Shown: positions 58,887 to 64,000 of the stretch, in pieces
Layout of the letters: each line of letters begins with the position of its first letter
How positions within the stretch are numbered: position 1 is the stretch's first letter
Origin: an uncultured Christensenella sp.
Lineage (GTDB): Bacteria > Bacillota > Clostridia > Christensenellales > UBA1750
Assembly: GCA_905193155.1 (NCBI GenBank)
Contig: CAJJNQ010000009.1
Location: 5,418-69,417, forward strand
Length of the DNA: 64,000 bases
Direction: 5' to 3'
Notes under the pieces: model-generated
Database searches by the model: none
What the model was told of the DNA's origin: nothing
What the model saw: only the letters and a program-made list of their open reading frames with translations
Program-made: the position numbers and the translations under genes

Positions 58887-60092
58887 ATGCATAAAGAAGC
58901 AATAACGCAAAACGCACAATACACATTTAAATACAATTCGTCTTTGGGTAGACATGGATGGCTGCGACTTACTCCAGCATACTCTGTTCGCTTGGTGGAA
59001 GAAATACTTGCTGAGTTGGATTATACCCCTCGTTGTGTTATGGAACCTTTTTCAGGTACCGGAACAACGGAATTAGTGTGTGCCAATAAAGGCATTTCAT
59101 CATTTGCATTAGAAATCAATCCTTTTTTAGTTTGGTTGGGAAATGCAAAATTAGGCATTTATCATCGAGATAAGGTCGAAGAGTTTTTGTCTATTGCAAA
59201 CACATTAATGCAGCACATAGAAGAATACGTGCCTACCGATTTTCCTCCGATCTACAATATTTATCGTTGGTGGAATCCGCCTCAAGCCGAATTTTTAGCA
59301 AAACTAAAATCTGCAATTAAAACTGTTGAAGATGATGCTGTTGTACAACTACTTACCGTTTCTTTTTGCCGAATAGTAATTGAACTTTCTAATGCTGCGT
59401 TTAACCATGTTTCTACATCATTCAAAGATGGTAATGAAGGTTCCTTTTCAATAGATATTGCAAAAGAAGCTTTTATTTCAGTTTGTGAAATGGTTGCTAA
59501 AGGAGCACTATTACAACCTCGTGCAACATCAAAAGTGTTATTGCACGACTCGAGATCCATCCCTGCGGAATGTTATGGGGCATATGATACGGTTATTACT
59601 TCGCCACCATACCCAAATAGAATTTCGTATATTCGTGAATTACGTCCATATATGTATTGGCTGGATTATCTTGAGACATCTGATCAGGCCAGCGATCTTG
59701 ATTGGCAGGCAATAGGTGGAACATGGGGACGAGCGACAAGTCTATTGGGCACATGGAAAAGCGACCATTCTCTTCCTCAATATGTTTATGATATTGCAGA
59801 AAAAATATCTAATGCAGACAACAAGTCTGCAGGGTTAATGGCAAACTATGTATTAAAATATTTCGAAGATATGCAAAAACACCTTTCTTCCGTATATGCC
59901 GGATTAGCCGCAAAAGGCAGAGTGTTCTACATTATCGGAAATTCGAATTTTTATAACATTACTGTTCCGGCCGAAAAAATATATGTTGATATGATGACTA
60001 CAATTGGTTTTGTCGATGTTGAGTATCACATTGTTCGCAAAAGAAATTGCAATAAACAGCTTTACGAATTTGTTGTTTCTGGGCAAAAATGA
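58887..60092 (+). CDS. DNA methyltransferase (N6-adenine or N4-cytosine)
   Basis: 401 residues. SAM motif I EPFSGTGTTELVCANKG (about 51-67) precedes catalytic motif IV TSPPYPNR (about 235-242). An amino-methyltransferase with TSPPY more often acts on N4-cytosine, but N6-adenine cannot be excluded. Long middle segment is the likely target-recognition part. Protects host DNA from the preceding endonuclease. Starts at the base after the endonuclease stop codon. Confidence 0.88.
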   Translation: MHKEAITQNAQYTFKYNSSLGRHGWLRLTPAYSVRLVEEILAELDYTPRCVMEPFSGTGTTELVCANKGISSFALEINPFLVWLGNAKLGIYHRDKVEEFLSIANTLMQHIEEYVPTDFPPIYNIYRWWNPPQAEFLAKLKSAIKTVEDDAVVQLLTVSFCRIVIELSNAAFNHVSTSFKDGNEGSFSIDIAKEAFISVCEMVAKGALLQPRATSKVLLHDSRSIPAECYGAYDTVITSPPYPNRISYIRELRPYMYWLDYLETSDQASDLDWQAIGGTWGRATSLLGTWKSDHSLPQYVYDIAEKISNADNKSAGLMANYVLKYFEDMQKHLSSVYAGLAAKGRVFYIIGNSNFYNITVPAEKIYVDMMTTIGFVDVEYHIVRKRNCNKQLYEFVVSGQK

Positions 60093-60108
60093 TAAAGGAG
60101 AGATAAAA

Positions 60109-60324
60109 ATGGAGATAGCCTCTTTAGTATTAAGTGCAATTAGCACCCTTGCCGCAGTTGTATCTGCGATTGCTGCCATAGGGGCGAAGAACGAAGTTAA
60201 GAAATTGAAAAACAGTATTAATGGCAACGGAAACACCCAAGTTTCTGGTGACGTGTCAGTCAGCAACAGTGGAAATAATAGAGGCGTTATTTCGGGGGTG
60301 AATTCTGGTGAAATCAACATGTGA
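60109..60324 (+). CDS. Small membrane protein with NSG-repeat tail (module component A)
   Basis: 71 residues. An N-terminal hydrophobic helix (about 4-25, IASLVLSAISTLAAVVSAIA) is followed by a short Lys-rich helix and a Gly/Asn-rich strand-turn tail: NGNGNTQVSGDVSVSNSG then NNRGVISGVNSGEINM. The tail repeats the pattern S-x-x-N-S-G-x-N-x-G-V-x4-N-S-G, also found at the start of the next protein. Ribosome site AAAGGAGA. The gene's end overlaps the next start by 17 bp. No family recognised. Confidence 0.65.
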   Translation: MEIASLVLSAISTLAAVVSAIAAIGAKNEVKKLKNSINGNGNTQVSGDVSVSNSGNNRGVISGVNSGEINM

Positions 60325-61405
60325 TCTTCTTAAAAGAAAACCATCCATAGAAAACTCAGGAGATAACTACGGTGTCGAAGCTGCTTCGAATTCGGGGCTG
60401 ATTGTTGTAAATCAAGGTATGGGTTATGATAATACAAAAGCACTGTGTCTTGATGTTGTAAGCGATGAATTGAACAAATACAAGGCCGAGGCATACGAAG
60501 AAGCCAAGCGCCGGGATAGCGACTTGTTTGAAAAAGTCGTTGCAGAGCTAAGTAAACGGAACATGACTGATGAACAAGCGCTGTCCGAGTTTAGAGAGCC
60601 CTCTATGCAATATGATTACGCAGAAGCTCAAAAAGCGTATATAAAAGCAGGAACACCAGAACTTGCATCAGTATTATCAAATATTCTGGCCGAGAGAATC
60701 GGAGAATCATCACGCACGTTGCTTCAAATTGCATTAGGAGAATCTATTCAAATTGCTCCGAAACTAATTGAAACGCAAATGGCTACATTGGCATTGGCAT
60801 TTATTCTTAAACATACAGTACGGCTTAATGTCAACGACCACAGTTCTCTTGTTGAGTATATTCAAAACACTGTTTTGCCGATTTACAAAAAAGGTGTCAG
60901 TCAAAAACAGTCGGAATTCCAACATCTAAACTTTACTGGATGTAGTCAGTATTCAGCGGTAAGCCAAAAATTGCCATCGCTCTTTTTGAATACTTATTCC
61001 GGCCTTTTTATGAAAGGAATTGAGAAAGACAAATTGCCAAAAGATGCTGATGGCAAAAGTTTTGTGGACTTGTATCCCAATCTATTCTTAAAATGTCTAA
61101 ACAACAGTGACACACTTCAAATCAACGCAATGTCCGAAGATGTCCTGACAACTTTAATAGAGAGGTTGGATATGAGTCAAGAGCATCAGCAAATATTCAA
61201 AAAGCTCTTCAAAGAAAATAGAATGTCAGAGGAAGCTGTGCAAAAATTGGTTGTTAAACTTGCGCCTGAGATGCAGGATGTTTTTGATTATTGGGCCAAT
61301 AGTGGGATTGCGCTTTTGACATTAACTTCGGTCGGTATTGTAATCGGAGCGCAATACGCTAAGATTATTACTGGCCAAGACTATGATCTAAACATTTGGA
61401 TTTAA
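60308..61405 (+). CDS. Uncharacterised protein sharing the NSG motif (module component B)
   Basis: 365 residues from GTG 60308, inside the previous gene. N terminus has the shared motif: IENSGDNYGVEAASNSGLIV (14-33). The long middle (about 45-330) is mostly helical and without a catalytic motif I know. A C-terminal hydrophobic segment (GIALLTLTSVGIVIGAQYA) could enter a membrane. The layout resembles the family NCBI calls LPO_1073/Vpar_1526, as far as I recall. Overlap with the upstream gene points to a two-component unit, next to a restriction-modification operon. Confidence 0.65.
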   Translation: MKSTCDLLKRKPSIENSGDNYGVEAASNSGLIVVNQGMGYDNTKALCLDVVSDELNKYKAEAYEEAKRRDSDLFEKVVAELSKRNMTDEQALSEFREPSMQYDYAEAQKAYIKAGTPELASVLSNILAERIGESSRTLLQIALGESIQIAPKLIETQMATLALAFILKHTVRLNVNDHSSLVEYIQNTVLPIYKKGVSQKQSEFQHLNFTGCSQYSAVSQKLPSLFLNTYSGLFMKGIEKDKLPKDADGKSFVDLYPNLFLKCLNNSDTLQINAMSEDVLTTLIERLDMSQEHQQIFKKLFKENRMSEEAVQKLVVKLAPEMQDVFDYWANSGIALLTLTSVGIVIGAQYAKIITGQDYDLNIWI

Positions 61406-61445
61406 TCCAAAGAAAACAGAATTAGTATATGATGTTTCTTTATTC

Positions 61446-61477
61446 AAAGACCGCTTACCATTGGTAGGCGGTCTTTT
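61446..61477 (+). terminator. Terminator of the AT-rich cargo
   Basis: AAGACCGCTTACC (61448-61460) pairs with GGTAGGCGGTCTT (61463-61475), one mismatch, followed by TTT. Confidence 0.8.
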
Positions 61478-61509
61478 TATATCAAAAACAAAATCACAGG
61501 AGGAACGAT

Positions 61510-61806
61510 ATGCCAAGAAAACAACCTACCACCCTTGAAGAATGTAATGCTGAACTGGAACGCACGCAGAAGCAGTTGCAGCAGTACGAAAACCGAAACA
61601 AGATGCTCAACCGCAAACTGTCTGTTGAGAAACGCAAGGAGCGCAATCACCGCATTTTTCTCTACGGCGGCTTTATGGAAAGCATCGTGCCGGAGCTGAA
61701 AACCATGACGGAGGACGAAGGCAAGGACTTCTTGTATCACATCGCAAAGAGTATGGAAGCACAGGAGTATTTGAAAAAACGCGCCGAGGGGGTGGAAGCC
61801 GGATAA
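61510..61806 (+). CDS. DUF3847-family mobile-element protein
   Basis: 98 residues. A long coiled coil (TLEECNAELERTQKQLQQYENRNKMLNRKLSVEKRKERNHR) is followed by FLYGGFMESIVPELKTMTEDE. Family DUF3847 occurs just upstream of mobilization genes in Clostridia elements; a role as relaxase accessory (DNA-binding helper) is plausible. AGGAGG upstream. Confidence 0.85.
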   Translation: MPRKQPTTLEECNAELERTQKQLQQYENRNKMLNRKLSVEKRKERNHRIFLYGGFMESIVPELKTMTEDEGKDFLYHIAKSMEAQEYLKKRAEGVEAG

Positions 61807-61808
61807 TA

Positions 61809-62004
61809 CCCTTGGTAACAAGGGCGCACTTATACACCCTTGCGGGTGTCGTGCGCTCTACCGAGAGCTTGTGAGCGCATGGAAATCTCCACGCGCCCAC
61901 ATTGGCGGCTTGCGCCGCACAGGGAAAACTGCATTTTCCCTGCGACAGCTTGCGCTGTCTACCCTTTTGCGTCCCCACGAAGCAGAACACCTTGCTGCGG
62001 CAAG
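61809..62004 (+). other. Hairpin array upstream of the relaxase gene (candidate oriT)
   Basis: Six small perfect stems in 196 bp: CCCTTG-gtaa-CAAGGG (61809-61824), ACACCC-ttgc-GGGTGT (61834-61849), GCGGC-ttgc-GCCGC (61905-61918), AGGGAAAA-ctgca-TTTTCCCT (61921-61941), GACAGC-ttgc-GCTGTC (61944-61959), CTTGC-tgcg-GCAAG (61991-62004). Three share the tetraloop ttgc between a C and a G. No start codon or frame explains them. Location before mobA is where oriT normally lies. Confidence 0.6.
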
Positions 62005-62052
62005 CTGTTCCGTTTCATGGGGCTGAATCACGAAGATCGGAGGTAAACCGTT

Positions 62053-63546
62053 ATCGCAATCTATCATTGCAGCATCAAGATCATTAGCCGTGGGAATGGC
62101 AAGTCAGCCGTTGCCGCTGCTGCCTACCGAAGCGGCGAGAAAATCACAAACGAATGGGACGGCATGATCCATGACTACACCCGAAAGCGCGGTATCGTCC
62201 ATTCGGAAATCCTGCTGCCGCCCAACGCTCCCTCGGACTTTCAAGACCGGGGAACGCTGTGGAACAGCGTGGAGCAAATTGAAAAGGCGTGCAACTCCCA
62301 ACTGGCGCGGGAATTGGAGGTTGCGTTGCCCATAGAGTTATCCAGAGAGGAACAGGTACGGCTTGTCCGTGCGTACTGTTCCTCTCAATTTGTTTCCAGA
62401 GGAATGTGTGCAGACTTCAACATTCACGACACAGGCAACGGCAATCCGCACGCCCATATTCTTCTCACCATGCGCCCGATGGACGCACATGGCAAGTGGC
62501 TGCCGAAGTCCAAAAAGGAATATGTGCTGGACGAAAACGGCGAGAGAATCCGTCTGTCCAGCGGCAGATACAAAACCCGCAAGATTGACCTTGTGGACTG
62601 GAACAGTCAGGAGAACGCCGAGGTCTGGCGCAAGGTGTGGGCTGACCTTGCCAATGAGTTTTTGGAACAGAACAACCGCCCGGAGCGCATCGACCACCGC
62701 AGCTACGAGCGGCAGGGGATCGACCAAATCCCAACCGTTCATATCGGTGTGGCAGCGTCACAGATGGAGAAGAAAGGCATCGCCACCGAGCGCGGCGAAC
62801 TGAACCGCAGTATCAAGGCGGCAAACCGTTTGCTCCGTGACATCAAGGCACAGATCGGTAAGCTGAAAGAATGGCTGCTTGATGTGTTCAAGGCGAAGGA
62901 GAGCTTGCGTTCCGAGCCGTCGCAGCCGAAATCCCCCGACCTCTCCACGATGCTGTTTCGCTATCTGGATATTCAGAAAGCCAAGGGCAGAAAGTATTCC
63001 CAAAGCTGGCAGCAACAACACACCGCAGACGAACTCAAAGCTATTTCCAGAGCCGTCAATCTTCTTTCGGAGAAAGGTATCTATACGCTGGAAGAACTGG
63101 ATGCAGCCCTATCCGCTGTCCATGACAAGGCAAGCGAAATCCGCAGCGGCATGAAGCCGAGAGAGATGCGCATCCGTCAGCTCCAAAAATTCATGGAACA
63201 GGCGCAGAACCTACGAGAGACACAGCCCATCCACGATGAATACAAGCAAATCCGCTGGAAGGGCAAACAGGAAAAGTTTGCGGAAGCACACCGCGCCGAT
63301 CTTGCAATATGGGATGCGGCGAACCGTTATCTGCGGGCAAATCTGCCGGATATGAAGCTGACGCCGAAAGCATGGCAGACCGAGCTTGCCGCGCTGACTG
63401 CCGAGAACGAAGCAGAGTATGCGAAGCTGAAAGCCCAGCGGGAGGAAGTTGCCGAGCTGCAAAAGGTACGCCGCTATGTAGATGTTGCCCTGAAAGCAGA
63501 CGCACCACAAAAGACGAAAATCAAACATCACGATATAGACCGATAA
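62053..63546 (+). CDS. MobA/MobL-family relaxase
   Basis: 497 residues if started at ATC 62053 (IAIYHCSIKIISRGNGKSAV). This position has GGAGG 9 bp upstream and aligns with the usual MAIYHCSIKI start of the family; an in-frame TAA lies just before. The first ordinary start, ATG 62164, would remove the conserved N terminus including SAVAAAAYRSGE. Other motifs: HDYTRKRGIVHSEILLP, NPHAHILLTMRPM (metal-binding histidines), then a long helical C terminus. Nicks oriT and leads strand transfer. Followed by TnpW-like genes. Confidence 0.82.
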   Translation: MAIYHCSIKIISRGNGKSAVAAAAYRSGEKITNEWDGMIHDYTRKRGIVHSEILLPPNAPSDFQDRGTLWNSVEQIEKACNSQLARELEVALPIELSREEQVRLVRAYCSSQFVSRGMCADFNIHDTGNGNPHAHILLTMRPMDAHGKWLPKSKKEYVLDENGERIRLSSGRYKTRKIDLVDWNSQENAEVWRKVWADLANEFLEQNNRPERIDHRSYERQGIDQIPTVHIGVAASQMEKKGIATERGELNRSIKAANRLLRDIKAQIGKLKEWLLDVFKAKESLRSEPSQPKSPDLSTMLFRYLDIQKAKGRKYSQSWQQQHTADELKAISRAVNLLSEKGIYTLEELDAALSAVHDKASEIRSGMKPREMRIRQLQKFMEQAQNLRETQPIHDEYKQIRWKGKQEKFAEAHRADLAIWDAANRYLRANLPDMKLTPKAWQTELAALTAENEAEYAKLKAQREEVAELQKVRRYVDVALKADAPQKTKIKHHDIDR

Positions 63547-63569
63547 CCCATCGGAGAAAGGACACCACC

Positions 63570-63932
63570 ATGAACAGCGATAAGAAGTTTGAACATGAAA
63601 TTGACTCTGACCTGCTGGCAGAAATCGAGGAATGGGAAAAGGCAGACCACGACGAGCCAGCAGAATATTACTTCTCCAATCCAGACCCGTATCTGAAACC
63701 GCAGCCCCTGCCGCCCAACCACCCACGGCACAACTGCTACTTCAACGAGGGCGGGCATCTCTGCGTGAAAAATCTGTCCGCGTTCTGGCTGCCGGAGTTT
63801 ACCTTGCAAAAGGAAATCGGCGGCACAGTCTACACCGTCACAGGCAGCTATGACGGCGTGGAAACGCTGGACAGAAAGATGGAGCGCATCATGGGCGAAA
63901 AATTTGCAGAAAAGATGGAGGATTCTGAATGA
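63570..63932 (+). CDS. TnpW-like mobile-element protein
   Basis: 120 residues from ATG 63570 after GGAGAAAGG. Acidic N terminus (IDSDLLAEIEEWEKAD), a central HNCYFNEGGHLCVKNLSAFW segment, and C terminus QKEIGGTVYTVTGSYDGVETL followed by KMERIMGEKFA, which resembles the TnpW family of Clostridia transposons. Function unknown. The stop overlaps the next ATG (ATGA). Confidence 0.6.
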   Translation: MNSDKKFEHEIDSDLLAEIEEWEKADHDEPAEYYFSNPDPYLKPQPLPPNHPRHNCYFNEGGHLCVKNLSAFWLPEFTLQKEIGGTVYTVTGSYDGVETLDRKMERIMGEKFAEKMEDSE

Positions 63933-64000
63933 CAAATACGCAGTCTCTTGGTACAATAGAAGCAACCAATCCTGTACTGGCAGTTGCCCCTTTGAAGGAG
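63929..64000 (+). CDS. Partial mobile-element gene, N terminus only
   Basis: Begins MTNTQSLGTIEATNPVLAVA and continues to the window edge (24 codons). Start overlaps the previous stop by 4 bp. The short Thr/Asn-rich start is compatible with a TnpW-like protein; too little is visible to be certain. Confidence 0.5.
   Translation, partial: MTNTQSLGTIEATNPVLAVAPLKE

Larger units (their letters stand above)
55930..64000 (+). mobile_element. Integrative/mobilizable element, left part
   Basis: All genes from 56118 to the right edge read rightward and are typical of Clostridia ICE/IME: sigma-70-like factor, excisionase-like HTH, DUF3847, MobA/MobL relaxase, TnpW-like proteins. Cargo at 57,770-61,440 is clearly AT-richer than the backbone. 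No integrase, replication gene or right end is in the window, so limits are approximate. Confidence 0.75.

Noticed and set aside
1..64000. CRISPR array or insertion sequence
   Set aside because: No regularly spaced direct repeats and no transposase frame with terminal inverted repeats were seen.

Overview
The window comes from a moderately GC-rich, low-GC-lineage Gram-positive (Bacillota, class Clostridia; a gut anaerobe is likely). The evidence is consensus sigma-A promoters and AGGAGG ribosome sites, a SpoVB-type flippase next to MazG and HU, RicT and the cyclic-di-AMP receptor DarA beside holB, a SpoIID-domain cell-wall protein, MinD/MinE, ECF-type vitamin uptake, and oxygen-sensitive [FeFe]-hydrogenase-like proteins. 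Genus cannot be set from this sequence.

Layout. 1-4,300: cupin fragment, coaX with an ECF S component, a VOC protein, two tandem Gly-rich small membrane proteins and a lipoprotein. 4,255-10,350: rsgA, an alanine-racemase-like protein, then a response regulator - histidine kinase - lipoprotein operon. 10,430-16,000: a putative glycosidase, a MerR regulator with its 19-bp-spaced promoter, a DUF362 ferredoxin-like protein, a methyltransferase and an alpha/beta hydrolase. 16,000-23,900: translation genes on the minus strand (rpmG-secE-nusG-rplK-rplA; then a HAD phosphatase and a pyruvate-kinase-C-like gene; then an L10 leader with rplJ-rplL), plus tuf preceded by tRNA-Gly. 23,900-29,800: a four-gene [2Fe-2S] / HydS / SpoIIE-type phosphatase / [FeFe]-hydrogenase-like operon, probably for H2 or redox sensing. 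29,830-41,080: carbohydrate genes (two divergent GH127-type proteins, GH2 beta-galactosidase), a polysaccharide deacetylase, DegV, and an FAD oxidoreductase. 41,043-54,000: SDR, HU, MazG, flippase, tRNA methyltransferase, SpoIID-SH3 wall protein, ferredoxin, RicT-HolB-DarA, MinE-MinD. 54,149-55,930: an AraC regulator fused to an acetyltransferase-like domain.

From about 55,930 to the right edge the window enters an integrative/mobilizable element: a sigma-70-like factor, an excisionase-like HTH protein, DUF3847, a MobA/MobL relaxase and TnpW-like genes. Inside it, 57,770-61,440 is visibly more AT-rich cargo: a compact C-protein/endonuclease/methyltransferase restriction-modification operon, followed by an overlapping two-gene module whose products share an NSG-x-N-x-GV motif. 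That pair is my best candidate for an undescribed (probably defence-related) system. A run of small hairpins with repeated ttgc loops just before the relaxase gene is a candidate oriT. No CRISPR array, rRNA or complete recombinase gene is visible.
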